From NCBI RefSeq assembly GCF_000328705.1, contig NC_019673.1:4712001-4776000 (forward strand): a stretch of 64,000 nucleotides of DNA, given 5' to 3'. Shown here in pieces: positions 42,568 through 51,798 of the stretch. Position 1 is the stretch's first letter; each line of letters opens with the position of its first letter. The notes below the pieces were generated by a model. That model was not told the DNA's origin. It ran no database searches and saw nothing but the letters and a program-made list of their open reading frames with translations. The position numbers and the translations under genes were made by a program. The DNA comes from Saccharothrix espanaensis DSM 44229 (GTDB lineage Bacteria > Actinomycetota > Actinomycetes > Mycobacteriales > Pseudonocardiaceae).

Positions 42568-43295
42568 TCCGGGTCGGAGCGGTCGGGGACGTGCACCTCG
42601 GCGAGGATTCACGCGGTCTGCTGCGGCCGGCGCTGGAGAAGATCGGCGAGCACGCCGACGTGCTGCTGCTGGCGGGTGACCTGACCCGGCACGGCACGGT
42701 CGCCGAGGCGCGGGTGGTGGCCGACGAGTTCGGCGGGCTGCCGGTGCCCGTCGTCGCGGTGCTGGGCAACCACGACCACCACGACGACCACCCGGCCGAG
42801 CTCACCGAGGTGCTGCGGGACGCGGGGCTGGTGGTGCTGGAGGGCGAGACCGCGACCTTCGACGTCGACGGGCACACGGTGGGCGTCGCGGGCGTGAAGG
42901 GGTTCGGCGGCGGGTTCGCGGGCAAGTGCGGCAGCGCGTTCGGCGAACCGGAGATGAAGGCGTTCATCAACCACACCGCGGGGATCGCCGAACGCCTGGA
43001 GAGCGCGCTGGGCAGCCTCGACACCGACGTGAAGGTCGCGCTGACCCACTACTCCCCCGTGCCGGACACCCTGCGCGGCGAGCCGCCCGAGATCTACCCG
43101 TTCCTCGGGTCCTACCTGCTCGGCGAGGCGATCGACGCGACCGGCACCGACCTGGCCGTGCACGGTCACGCGCACTTCGGCGTCGAGCACGGCATGACCC
43201 CGGCCGGCGTGCGCGTGCGCAACGTCGCCCAGCCGATCATCCGCTCCGCGTACACCGTCTACTGCATCGAACCCGCGGCCGTCGCGAAAGTCTGA
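42564..43295 (+). CDS. Metallophosphoesterase
   Basis: A 243-residue calcineurin-like phosphoesterase. The di-metal motifs are all there: GDVHLG, LLAGDLTRHG, VLGNHDHHDD, LTHYSPVP and VHGHAHFGVEHG. No signal peptide. Close to the YfcE/Icc-type cytoplasmic enzymes; substrate unknown (cyclic nucleotide or phosphoprotein are possible). As third gene it may reverse a modification made by the nucleotidyltransferase; that is a guess from context. Confidence 0.9.
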   Translation: MIRVGAVGDVHLGEDSRGLLRPALEKIGEHADVLLLAGDLTRHGTVAEARVVADEFGGLPVPVVAVLGNHDHHDDHPAELTEVLRDAGLVVLEGETATFDVDGHTVGVAGVKGFGGGFAGKCGSAFGEPEMKAFINHTAGIAERLESALGSLDTDVKVALTHYSPVPDTLRGEPPEIYPFLGSYLLGEAIDATGTDLAVHGHAHFGVEHGMTPAGVRVRNVAQPIIRSAYTVYCIEPAAVAKV

Positions 43296-43307
43296 CGGCG
43301 CGAGGGA

Positions 43308-43616
43308 CTACGCGTCCGCGTCCGGCTTCTCCAGGACGCGGACCGTGGTCACCTCGACCAGCCCCGAGACGGTCATGACGGGCTCCAGCAGCGGTGTGGC
43401 GACCAGTTCGATGCGGTCGGCGTGGGCGAACAGGACGCTCAAGCCCGCGCTGTCGAGGTACTCCACCCCGGTCAGGTCGACCACCAGCCGGCCCGGGGTG
43501 TCGTCGAGGGCGGCGGTGAGGGCCGTGGTGTTGCTCATGTCGATCTCGCCCACGACCTTCAGGTACGCGGTCCCGTCCGGGCGGCGGCCGGGGGTGAGGA
43601 TGAGCGGTGTCGTCAT
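43308..43616 (-). CDS. STAS-domain anti-sigma factor antagonist
   Basis: A 102-residue SpoIIAA-like protein: LKVVGEIDMSNTTALTAALD, VVDLTGVEYLDSAGLSVLFA with the phosphorylatable Ser in DSAGL, then an extended C-terminal strand. It would be phosphorylated by an anti-sigma kinase and reactivated by a SpoIIE phosphatase; both activities are fused in the gene before it, which it overlaps as ATGA. Confidence 0.92.
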   Translation of the reverse strand: MTTPLILTPGRRPDGTAYLKVVGEIDMSNTTALTAALDDTPGRLVVDLTGVEYLDSAGLSVLFAHADRIELVATPLLEPVMTVSGLVEVTTVRVLEKPDADA

Positions 43617-46600
43617 CGGGGGATCCTCAGGTGCATGTCGACGGTGGTGCCCGCCGGGCCGGGGGTGACGGTGACCTGCTCCATCATCGCCCGCATCACC
43701 GCGACGCCGCGACCGCGGTGCGCGTTGAGCTCCGGCTCGGGGGTCTTCCAGCGGCCGGCGTCGGCCACCTTCAGGTAGAGGTCGCCGACCAGCGCCTCCG
43801 CCCGCAGCCGGACGGCCTCGCCGGGCGCGCCCCGGTAGCCGTGCTCGATGGCGTTGGCGCACGCCTCGCCGGCGGCGACCAGGACGCTCTGCACGGTCTG
43901 CGGGGGCAGGCCGCACTTGGTCAGCCAGGAGCGCAGCGTCTGGCGGACCGGCGCGAGCTGCCCGGACTCGGCGGCGAAGGTCAGGTCGAGCGGCACCGGG
44001 TGGCGGTAGAGCAGCAGGGCGACGTCGTCGTCGTAGCCGCCGTCCGGTGCCAGCCGGGCCATCACCTGGCTCGCCAGGTCGTCCAGGGCGGCCTCGCGGC
44101 CCTGCTGGACGGCCTCGCCGGCCTCGTCGATGCCGACCGTCAGCGGCCGGCGGCGGCGCTCCACCAGGCCGTCGGTGTACATCAGCAGGGTCGCCCGGGG
44201 CGGCACCGTGCACTCGGCCTCCGGCCGCGGCGCCCCCGGCCGCACGGCCAGCGGGACCGACCGCCCCTGGTCGAGCAGGCCGGTGGCACCGTCCGGGTGG
44301 GCGAGGATGGCGGGCGGGTGGCCGGCGCTGGAGTAGGTCAGCAGCCCCGTCTCCGGGTTCAGCACGCCGCAGAACACCGTCGTGCACATCGCGCCGGGCA
44401 GGCTCGCCGCGAAGTGGTCCAGCGCCATCAGCGTGCGGGCCGGGCCGACCTCCTGCAACAGCAGCGCCCGGCAGGCGCTGCGCAGCTGACCCATGACGGC
44501 GGCGGCTTTCAGGCCCCGGCCGACGCAGTCGCCGACGACGATCCCGATCCGGCCCTCCGACAGCGCCACCGTGTCGTACCAGTCGCCGCCGATCTCCAGC
44601 GGACGGGCGGCGGGCTCGTACCGGACCGCGAAGCCCTCGGGCAGGCTGGACGGGCCGAGGATCGCGCGCTGCAGCGCCAGGGCGGTCTCGCGCTGCTGGT
44701 CGATCTGGTGGGCGCGGGTCAGCCCTTGGGCGAGGTGCCCGGACAGCAGGGACAGCAGCAGTTCGTCCTCGGCGCTGAACGGCCGGTCCTCGTCCAGGTC
44801 CAACCGCAGCACCATGGTGCCCTCGGGGTGCTCCAGGGTGATGCCGACGCCGGTCGCGCCGTCGGTGACCGGGCTCAGGCCGGGCCGCTCGCGCAGCGCG
44901 GTGAAGCCCTCCCGGCGGTGGTCGCTCAGGGCGTCCCAGGTCAGCTCGGGGTCGGTGGCGGTCAGCGCCGGCGCCCCCCGGTCGGTGAACACCACCGCCG
45001 CGACACCCCGGGCGCGCCACAGGTCCCGGAACTCCGCCAGGGCCCCGGCCACCGCCTCGGACAGGCTCGACGCCTCGGACAGCCGGATGCTCAACGCCGC
45101 CAGCGCGTTGTCGCGCTGGATCGCGTGGTGCTCGGCGGTGACGTCGCGGAAGGTGCCCACGACGACGGTCCGCCCGGTGTCGGGGTCCTCGGCGGGGTTG
45201 AACGTGACGCCGAGCCACAGCCGGCGACCGTCGCGGTGGTTCACCGGGATCGTGTAGCTGCCCGGCCGCCGGGCGCGCAGCCCGCTGAACGCCTCGGCGA
45301 CCTGCCGGTGCCCCTCCGGGTCGGTCGCGGCGTCCGGCCACCACGGCTGCGCCGGGGCGTAGGGCAGGCCGTCCGGGCCGTAGCCCAGGATGTCGGCGAA
45401 CGCCGAGTTGACCTCGATCACGGTGCCGTCCTCGTCGCAGACGAAGAACGCCTCCTGCAACGAGTCGATCAGCGCGGTGCGCCACCGCGCGTGGTGGTTG
45501 CGCAGCCGGGACAGCTCCACGTTCGCCCGGACCCTGGCCAGCAGCTCGGCCGCCGCGAACGGCTTGACCAGGTAGTCGTCGGCACCGGCCTGGAGGCCCT
45601 CGATCGACGCCTCCTGACCGGCGCGGGCGGACAGCAGCAGCACCGGCACCGCCGCCGTGCGCGGGTCGGCCCGCAGCGCCGCCACCAGGGCCAGGCCGTC
45701 CAGCCGGGGCATCATCACGTCGCTGACGACCAGGTCCGGCGGCCGGGTGCGGACCGCTTCGAGGGCTTCGACCCCGTCGGCGACGGTGCGGGCCGCGTAG
45801 CCGGCACCGGTCAGCAGGCGGGTCAGGTACTCCCGCATGTCGGCGTTGTCGTCGGCGACCAGCACCGTCGCGGGGGCCTTCGGGCCCTGCCCGGTCCCGC
45901 TCCCCGCGTGCGGCCACGCGACCTCGTCGATCACCTGGCCGGTGTCCTCCTCGGGCAGCCAGCGCAACGCCTCCCGCAGGTACGGGTCGGCCGTGGCGGA
46001 CACGGCGGCGGGGGACGTGGCGGGTGCGACGGACCCGGCCGGCAGGTGGGCCGAGCCGAACCGCAGGCGGATGGTGAACCGGGTCCCCCGGCCCTGCTCG
46101 CTGTCGGCGACGATCGTGCCGCCGTGCAGGCCCACCAGCTCCTGCACCAGCGCCAGGCCGATGCCGCTGCCCTCGTTGGAGCGCGCACGGACGTTCTCGA
46201 TGCGGTGGAAGCGCTCGAACAGCCGGGGCATCTCCTCGGCCGGCACGCCGATGCCGGTGTCCTCGACGGTCACCACGGCCTCGCCGCCCTCGGCGCGCAC
46301 CGAGATCCCGACCGAGCCCGCGAAGGTGAACTTCAGCGCGTTGCTCAGCAGGTTGAGCACCACCTTCTCCCACATGCCCCGGTCGATGAGCACCGGCTCG
46401 GGCAGCGGCGGGCAGTCCACGACGTAGGTCAGCCCGGCCTTGTCGATCGCCGAGCGGAACACGCCGGCCAGTTCGGCGGTGGCGGCCGCCAGGTCGACCG
46501 GCTCGTAGCGCGCCTGCATCCGGCCGGCCTCGATGCGCGAGAAGTCCAGCAGGGTGTTGACCAGCTTGCCCAGCCGCAGGCCGTTGCGGCGGACCACCTC

Positions 46601-47785
46601 CAGCTCCTCGCTCGCCCGGACGTCGGTGTGCGCCAACCGGTCGCGCAGCTCCTCCACCGGACCCATGATCAGCGTCAGCGGGGTGCGGAACTCGTGGCTG
46701 ATGTTGGAGAAGAACGCGGTCTTGGCCCGGTCCAGCTCGGCCAGCTCCTCCGCCCGCCGCTGCTGGGCCTGGTAGCTGCGGGCCGCGGCGATCCCGGCCG
46801 CCACGTGCCCGGCGACCAGCTCCACGAACCCGCGGTAGCCCTCGTCCAGGGGCCGGTAGCGGTTGAGCCCCACCACGACGAACCCGTGCGGCGCGGCACC
46901 TTGCTGCTGGAGCGGCGCGAGCAGCGCCTGGGTGGGCGGCTCGTCCCAGGCCCCGTTCGGCAGCCCGGCGAACACCGGGCCGTCCAGCGCCACCAGCGCG
47001 GACTCGCCGTGCGCCGGCGTGGCGATCGGCCACGGCCCGTCCCGGCCGTCGGCGGCCAGCGTCGCCGGGGCCGCCGGGTGGTCCGGGGCGATCCCGGTCG
47101 CGGCGGCCAGGGCGGCGGAGCCGTCGTCCTCGAACAGGTAGGTCAGGGTGAAGGGCAGGTCCCAGCCGTTGCGGTCCAACTGCCGGCCGGAGAACGCGAG
47201 GGTCTCCCGGTCGGTGCGCACCACGCTGGGGTCCGAGCCGAGGTCGCGCAGGGTCGCCATCCGCCGCTCGCCGATGACCCGGTCGGTGTCCTCGCTGACC
47301 ACGCACAACATGCCCACCACGGCGCCGTCGTCGTCGCGCAGGGGGCTGTAGGAGAACGTGTGGTAGGTCTCCTCCGGGTAGCCGGAGCGCTCCAGGAACA
47401 GCAGCAGCGCCTCGTCCCAGGTCGCCTTGCCGCTGGTCAGCACGGTCTCGATGCGGGGACCGATGTCCTGCCAGATCTCCGCCCACACCTCCGTCGCGGG
47501 CCGGCCCAGCGCCCACGGGTACTTGCGGCCCAGGGTGTCGCGGCGGTACGCGGAGTTGCAGAAGAACGTCAGCTCCGGGCCCCACGCCAGCCACATCGGG
47601 AACCGCGACGACAGCAGGATGCTCACCGCCGTGCGCAGGCTCTGCGACCAGGTGCCCGGCGCGCCCAGCGGGGTCGCCGACCAGTCCACCGCGGCCAGGT
47701 CCCGGCCGACCTCGTCCTCCACCGCGAACACGTCCACCCCGCCGGCCGCCGGCGGTTCGTGCTCAGCGTCGCCGGACCGCACCAC
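43613..47785 (-). CDS. Giant hybrid sensor kinase / SpoIIE phosphatase / anti-sigma kinase
   Basis: A 1390-residue signalling protein (numbering from GTG 47785). N-terminal PAS-like (about 25-170) and GAF-like (about 180-340) regions are followed by histidine kinase with His364 in ISHEFRTPLTL and ATPase motifs NLLSNALKF, DTGIGV and GSGIGLALVQ. Next come a receiver with Asp689 (SDVMMPRLDG) and YLVKPF, PAS (about 770-885), GAF (about 900-1030), SpoIIE phosphatase (GGDWYD near 1066, GDCVGRG, CTTVFCGVLN, DDDVALL), and last an RsbW-like ATPase (AAGEACANAIEHGY). It joins His-Asp and partner-switching signalling in one chain. GTG 47785 is 6 nt after AAGGGG; a GTG at 47839 is possible. Confidence 0.93.
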   Translation of the reverse strand: MVRSGDAEHEPPAAGGVDVFAVEDEVGRDLAAVDWSATPLGAPGTWSQSLRTAVSILLSSRFPMWLAWGPELTFFCNSAYRRDTLGRKYPWALGRPATEVWAEIWQDIGPRIETVLTSGKATWDEALLLFLERSGYPEETYHTFSYSPLRDDDGAVVGMLCVVSEDTDRVIGERRMATLRDLGSDPSVVRTDRETLAFSGRQLDRNGWDLPFTLTYLFEDDGSAALAAATGIAPDHPAAPATLAADGRDGPWPIATPAHGESALVALDGPVFAGLPNGAWDEPPTQALLAPLQQQGAAPHGFVVVGLNRYRPLDEGYRGFVELVAGHVAAGIAAARSYQAQQRRAEELAELDRAKTAFFSNISHEFRTPLTLIMGPVEELRDRLAHTDVRASEELEVVRRNGLRLGKLVNTLLDFSRIEAGRMQARYEPVDLAAATAELAGVFRSAIDKAGLTYVVDCPPLPEPVLIDRGMWEKVVLNLLSNALKFTFAGSVGISVRAEGGEAVVTVEDTGIGVPAEEMPRLFERFHRIENVRARSNEGSGIGLALVQELVGLHGGTIVADSEQGRGTRFTIRLRFGSAHLPAGSVAPATSPAAVSATADPYLREALRWLPEEDTGQVIDEVAWPHAGSGTGQGPKAPATVLVADDNADMREYLTRLLTGAGYAARTVADGVEALEAVRTRPPDLVVSDVMMPRLDGLALVAALRADPRTAAVPVLLLSARAGQEASIEGLQAGADDYLVKPFAAAELLARVRANVELSRLRNHHARWRTALIDSLQEAFFVCDEDGTVIEVNSAFADILGYGPDGLPYAPAQPWWPDAATDPEGHRQVAEAFSGLRARRPGSYTIPVNHRDGRRLWLGVTFNPAEDPDTGRTVVVGTFRDVTAEHHAIQRDNALAALSIRLSEASSLSEAVAGALAEFRDLWRARGVAAVVFTDRGAPALTATDPELTWDALSDHRREGFTALRERPGLSPVTDGATGVGITLEHPEGTMVLRLDLDEDRPFSAEDELLLSLLSGHLAQGLTRAHQIDQQRETALALQRAILGPSSLPEGFAVRYEPAARPLEIGGDWYDTVALSEGRIGIVVGDCVGRGLKAAAVMGQLRSACRALLLQEVGPARTLMALDHFAASLPGAMCTTVFCGVLNPETGLLTYSSAGHPPAILAHPDGATGLLDQGRSVPLAVRPGAPRPEAECTVPPRATLLMYTDGLVERRRRPLTVGIDEAGEAVQQGREAALDDLASQVMARLAPDGGYDDDVALLLYRHPVPLDLTFAAESGQLAPVRQTLRSWLTKCGLPPQTVQSVLVAAGEACANAIEHGYRGAPGEAVRLRAEALVGDLYLKVADAGRWKTPEPELNAHRGRGVAVMRAMMEQVTVTPGPAGTTVDMHLRIPR

Positions 47786-48115
47786 GGGGCACCCCTTCGT
47801 CCACACCGGGCCTGGCCAGGGGTCCACGCCCCGGCGCACGTGCCGCCGGGTCCCCGCCGTCGCGGCGGCCCGGTGACATGATCCTTAGAATAGGTGAGCG
47901 GTCCCGGACCCGCGCACGACGCTGCACGTGACACCGGGGCGTCGACCGGGCGCGGGAGGGGTTGGGGTCACAATGGCGGACGGGCGGCACCGCGGACCTC
48001 CTCCACCGCTCGACGGTCATCGGCCGGTCGCGGTGTACCACCCCCGGCACCCGGGAAACCCAGACCGCGGCACCGCCAGACCGGCACCAGCACCACCCAT
48101 CGCACAGGAGACCCG
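47786..48115. promoter_or_regulatory. Divergent control region of hybrid kinase and STAS genes
   Basis: 330 bp between two divergent partner-switching genes. The segment around 47876-47900 (GTGACATGATCCTTAGAATA) is AT-rich for this DNA and is a likely promoter zone for the kinase gene. AGGAG at 48106-48110 is the STAS ribosome site. No consensus promoter can be assigned with confidence. Confidence 0.4.
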
Positions 48116-48472
48116 GTGAACGATCCCGCCCTTTCCGTCGAACCCGACCGGTCCTGCGCAGGTCTCACCGTGCTGCGGGTGGGCGGCGAGCTCGACCTCG
48201 ACACCACGCCCCAACTGCTCGAAGCCCTGGACGAGGTCCCGCTCGGCGCCGACGAGGGGCTCGTCGTGGAGCTGGCCCGCCTCGCGTACTGCGACTCCAC
48301 CGGCATCACCGCGCTGATCACCGCCCACCAGCGCGCGCAGGCGGCCGGCGGCTCGTTCAGCCTGGCGGGCGTCACCCCCGACCTGATGCGGGTGTTCCAC
48401 ATCGTCGGGCTCGACCAGCTGTTCACCTTCCACCCCACCGTCGACGAGGCCGTCCAGTCCCGTCAGGCGTGA
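48116..48472 (+). CDS. STAS-domain anti-sigma factor antagonist
   Basis: A 118-residue SpoIIAA/RsbV-like protein: [40 protein letters not shown] with the target residue in DSTGI, then [20 protein letters not shown]. It differs in sequence from the STAS protein at 43308 and may answer to the same kinase/phosphatase. GTG 48116 has AGGAG 5 nt before. Confidence 0.91.
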   Translation: MNDPALSVEPDRSCAGLTVLRVGGELDLDTTPQLLEALDEVPLGADEGLVVELARLAYCDSTGITALITAHQRAQAAGGSFSLAGVTPDLMRVFHIVGLDQLFTFHPTVDEAVQSRQA

Positions 48473-48513
48473 CGCCGCCCCTGGCCGACGGGGTGCCGCC
48501 GGAGTCGTCCCGG

Positions 48514-48771
48514 GAGTACGGCCGGGACTGGCCGAGCGTCGCGCACACGATGGTCGGCTCAAGCGCTTGGACAACCTCCAGGAGTGCGTCGAGGCGGTGA
48601 TCCGCGACGGCGTGCCCGGCGACCTGGTGGAGACCGGGGTGTGGCGCGGCGGCGCGTCGATCTTCATGCGCGCGGTGCGCCGAGGCGGTGCACGCCTACC
48701 GCGACGTGCACGGCATCACCGAGCCCCTGGTGGACGTCGACGGCGGCGCGGCTTGCTGGCGGCGCGGCTGA
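48514..48771 (+). pseudogene. Internally deleted TylF/MycF-type O-methyltransferase
   Basis: The N-terminal part of a TylF-family methyltransferase ([15 protein letters not shown], then after a one-base frameshift [20 protein letters not shown] and [16 protein letters not shown]) is joined straight to the C-terminal end ([20 protein letters not shown], then ACWRRG and stop). The middle, with most of the SAM-binding domain, is gone. Two lesions make it non-functional. The family normally methylates sugars of macrolides and related products. Confidence 0.7.
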
Positions 48772-48848
48772 CCGTTCGGGCGTTCGGCGGGGGTCCCCGG
48801 CGCGGTGGAGGTGATGGTCCCCGGCCGGGAGAGCGTCCGCGACTACCG

Positions 48849-49250
48849 GACGACCCCGTCGTGGAGCAGGTCGTGCGCGCACTGCCCGCCGCCGGCGGCG
48901 GGCAGTGCGCGCACGACCTCTGCGCGGAGTCCGCCGCCGCGTTCCTGGTGACGTGGGGTGTGCACGAACGGCCGCCGGGGCCCGAGCACGCGGCGGTCCG
49001 CGCGGGCATCGCCGTCATGCGGGAACGACTGGACCAACCGCTGACGCTGGCCGACGTCGCCGCCGAAGCCCACCTGAGCCCGTACCACTTCATCCGGGTC
49101 TTCCGGGCGGCTACCGGCCTGACGCCGCGCCGGTACCTCACCCGGCTGCGGATCGAACAGGCCCGGCGGCTGCTGTCCGACAACACCCTCACCGTCGGCC
49201 AGGTCGCCGAAACCGACCGGAGGTCACCGAAACTGACGGAGGTCGCCGAT
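48849..49250 (+). pseudogene. Truncated AraC-family regulator
   Basis: [15 protein letters not shown] and [14 protein letters not shown] resemble the linker of AraC regulators. [20 protein letters not shown] and [20 protein letters not shown] form the first helix-turn-helix, and [20 protein letters not shown] leads to the second, which is broken off after QVAE and replaced by a short near-duplicate (about 49209-49250, GGAGGTC twice) of unrelated character. A perfect 52-bp palindrome interrupts its N-terminal part. No start codon with a ribosome site is visible. Confidence 0.6.
48868..48919. repeat. Perfect 52-bp palindrome
   Basis: Two 26-base arms, exactly complementary and without any spacer; the centre lies between 48893 and 48894 (GCCGCC meeting GGCGGC). 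It lies inside the AraC remnant and encodes the mirror-like [18 protein letters not shown]-rich and able to extrude as a hairpin. Confidence 0.9.
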
Positions 49251-49261
49251 CCGCGGGCCGG

Positions 49262-50263
49262 TCAGCTCGACTCGCGGACGACGAGATCCGGCGTGAACAG
49301 GACCTGGCGGTGCTCGTGCTCGCGCGGGGCCATAGTCTCGGCCAGGACCAGGCTCGCCGCCGTGCGGCCGATCAGCTCGCGCGGCTGGTGCACCGACGTG
49401 AGCGGCACGGCGGCGGCCGCGGCGAACTCGATGTCGTCGTAGCCGACCACCGCGACGTCCTCCGGGACCCGCACACCGGCCCGCAGCAGCACCTGCAGCA
49501 CGCCCAGGGCCATCAGGTCGTTGGCGCAGAACATCGCGTCCGGGCGGTGCGCGCGGGCCACCAGGTCCTGGGCGGCGAGCCGGCCCGACGCCACGGTCAT
49601 CGCGGGCATCCGGACCTCTTCCAGGCACGCCGGGTCGAGGCCCGCCAGCCGCACGGCGTCCGCCGCGCCCCGGTGCCGCTGCCGGGCCTGGTGCTGCCGG
49701 GACGGGCCGTTGACCATCGCGATCCGGCGGTGCCCGCGCGCCAGCAGGTGGGCCACCGCGAGCTCGCCGCCGGCTCGGTCGTCGACGGCGACCGAGCACA
49801 GGCCCGGGTCGTCGGTCGGGTGGTCCAGCAGCACCACCGAGACGCCGCGCTCGCGCAGCCGGCGCACCGCGGCGAGGTCGGCGTCCACGGGGGTGATCAG
49901 CACGCCGTGCACCCGCTGCTCGGCCAGCAGCTCCACGTGCCGGGCCTCGCGGTGCGCGGACTCGTCGCTGTTGCACAGGATCACCGCGTGCCCGGCCTCG
50001 CTGGCGGTGTTCTCGACGCCGCGCGCCACGTCGGTGAAGAACGGGTTGCCGACGTCGAGCACCACCAGGCCGATCGCGCGGGGCGTGCCGGAGCGCAGCT
50101 GGCGGGCGGCGTCGTTGCGGACGAAGCCGAGTTCGACGATCGCGCCCAGCACCCGGTCCCGGGTCGCGGGCGCGACCACCTCCGGGCGGTTGAGGACGTT
50201 GGACACCGTGCCGACCGACACGTTCGCCCTCGACGCCACGTCCCGGATGCTCGCCGCAACCAC
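49262..50263 (-). CDS. LacI-family transcriptional regulator
   Basis: A 333-residue repressor. Helix-turn-helix [20 protein letters not shown] with the hinge helix ([19 protein letters not shown]); sugar-binding core with [62 protein letters not shown] and [16 protein letters not shown]. Three GTG codons in a row follow GAGGAGG; the third (50263) is at 7 nt. No sugar gene is adjacent, so the effector is unknown. A CebR-like operator lies 47-60 bp upstream, suggesting autoregulation. Confidence 0.92.
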   Translation of the reverse strand: MVAASIRDVASRANVSVGTVSNVLNRPEVVAPATRDRVLGAIVELGFVRNDAARQLRSGTPRAIGLVVLDVGNPFFTDVARGVENTASEAGHAVILCNSDESAHREARHVELLAEQRVHGVLITPVDADLAAVRRLRERGVSVVLLDHPTDDPGLCSVAVDDRAGGELAVAHLLARGHRRIAMVNGPSRQHQARQRHRGAADAVRLAGLDPACLEEVRMPAMTVASGRLAAQDLVARAHRPDAMFCANDLMALGVLQVLLRAGVRVPEDVAVVGYDDIEFAAAAAVPLTSVHQPRELIGRTAASLVLAETMAPREHEHRQVLFTPDLVVRESS

Positions 50264-50309
50264 CACCACGCCTCCTCGCCGGAACTGTGAAAACCGGGAG
50301 TGTAGCCAC

Positions 50310-50323
50310 GGGTAGCGCTCCCA
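50310..50323 (-). promoter_or_regulatory. CebR-like operator before the LacI gene
   Basis: TGGGAGCGCTACCC (minus strand) matches 12 of 14 bases of the actinomycete CebR/BglR operator TGGGAGCGCTCCCA. Its position just before the LacI gene suits autorepression. Match seen; binding inferred. Confidence 0.55.
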
Positions 50324-50612
50324 GACCGAGTTCCGCCGCACTGCTCGGCGAGGGGGAAACCCGCTGGTCACGCAACGGGGCTCCGGTCGTGCACGTGCAT
50401 CCGCCCGAGACGTCCGCCGACCCGGCCGCACGCCGGGGCCGGCGACGCTTCGGCCCATCGGCGAGTGGTGCGTCCGGCCCAGACCGGACAGCACTCCACA
50501 GCCGCGACGGGACGGCGTCGTCACCGTGCGCGGCGGGGTCGTGACACAGCGCGTGGGAGAAGGCGCGACCCGGCTCACGGAAGGAGAAGGGCGGGTATTT
50601 CGGAAATGCCGG
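50324..50612. other. Intergenic stretch between LacI regulator and protease terminator
   Basis: About 290 bp upstream of the LacI gene. I see no coding pattern or RNA gene; it should hold the LacI promoter on its left side. Confidence 0.4.
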
Positions 50613-50644
50613 AATGCGGTGGCACCGGTCGGTGCCACCGCATT
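50613..50644. terminator. Terminator of the S1 protease gene
   Basis: A perfect 14-bp stem (AATGCGGTGGCACC and complement) with a 4-nt loop, starting 15 bp after the protease stop. No long U-run, as is usual in high-GC actinomycetes. Confidence 0.8.
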
Positions 50645-50658
50645 TCACCGGGGGTCGG

Positions 50659-51798
50659 TCAGGAAGTGGTGAGGGTGACGCCGTAGTAGTTCGCCGCGTC
50701 GACCACCGGCTGGTAGTAGGAATACGAACCGGTGGCGTTGGAGCCCTGGTTCCACCCGCAGTCGTGGCCGTCGGACGGGCCGCCCGAGGTCATGCCCTGG
50801 GCGGTGTTGCCGGAGATGTACGCGCCGCCGCTGTCACCGCCCTCGGTGCACACGGTCGAGCGGGCCAGGCCCCGGGTGGAGGTGGACTCGCCGGAGTAGC
50901 GGACGGTCTGGTTGTAGGCCGACACCTTGCCGCAGGTCCAGCCGGTGGTGTTGCCCGCCTTGCAGAGCGTCGCGCCGACCGCCGCCTTGGACATGCCCTT
51001 CACGGCGACCGTCGTGCCCTTCCGGGTGTCGACGTAGCCGCGGCCGGTGTCCTCGGGGTCGATGCTCATCAGGCCCATGTCGTAGGACGGGAACCGGGTG
51101 GCGATCCCCTTGCCGATGTGGGTGCCGTTGGCGTCCAGGATGTCCGGGTTGCCCTCGACGCAGTGACCGGCCGTGAGCAGCACCTTCGCCCCGTTGCGGG
51201 TGCCCGGGAAGCCGAGCGAGCAGTTCGTGCCGGGCACCAGGTCCATGATCCGGCCGGGCACCACGTCGGCCTGCGGGGCGAGCCGGGCGGCCCCGCGCTC
51301 GACCGCCACGCCGTCGATCCGGGACAGCGTCGCGACCAGCGCGGACGTGGCGTCGGGCTCGACGGTGACCAGGACCCGGTCGCCGACCACGTCCGGTCCC
51401 CAGGCCTGGACCTGGCCGAGGTCCGCGCCGATGGCCCGCTCGACCCGCGCGGTCAGCGCGTCCAAGGCGCGTTCGCCGCGCGCGGCCGTGCGCGGGGTGA
51501 GGCCGGCCGCGGCGACGGCGGCCGGGTCGGAGGTGTTGGCGACGAGCCGGCCGGCCCGGTCGAAGAACGCGCCGTCGATCTGCACGCCCCGCGTGCGGAG
51601 GTCGGCCAACGCCCTGGTCAGGTCGTGCTCCCGGTCGAGGCGGGCGGCGGCGTCCCGGGGCGAGGAGCCCTGGTCGGCAGCCAGGGCGGCGAGCATCGCC
51701 GGGTCGTACTCGGGTGCCGCGGCGGCGTTCGGGGTCAGCAGGGCAGCGCCGAACGCGGCGCCCACGGTCGCGAGGACGCCAATGGTGCGGATGTTCAT
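50659..51798 (-). CDS. Secreted S1-family serine protease (streptogrisin/alpha-lytic type)
   Basis: A 379-residue prepro-protease. Signal peptide 1-28, then a propeptide with the alpha-lytic pro-domain (SRIDGVAVERGAARL near 160-172), and a mature domain from about 184. The catalytic triad is His212 (TAGHC), Asp240 (SYDMGLM) and Ser323 (GGDSGG). Cys pairs NCSLG/GHC, LCKAG/WTCGK and VCTEG/HDCGW form three expected disulfides. No C-terminal chitin-binding domain. Single-gene unit with its own terminator. Confidence 0.95.
   Translation of the reverse strand: MNIRTIGVLATVGAAFGAALLTPNAAAAPEYDPAMLAALAADQGSSPRDAAARLDREHDLTRALADLRTRGVQIDGAFFDRAGRLVANTSDPAAVAAAGLTPRTAARGERALDALTARVERAIGADLGQVQAWGPDVVGDRVLVTVEPDATSALVATLSRIDGVAVERGAARLAPQADVVPGRIMDLVPGTNCSLGFPGTRNGAKVLLTAGHCVEGNPDILDANGTHIGKGIATRFPSYDMGLMSIDPEDTGRGYVDTRKGTTVAVKGMSKAAVGATLCKAGNTTGWTCGKVSAYNQTVRYSGESTSTRGLARSTVCTEGGDSGGAYISGNTAQGMTSGGPSDGHDCGWNQGSNATGSYSYYQPVVDAANYYGVTLTTS

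Noticed and set aside
43607..47881. A 1,400-codon plus-strand frame opposite the hybrid kinase
   Set aside because: It mirrors the kinase gene and lacks any domain; the minus-strand frame has all kinase, receiver and phosphatase motifs.
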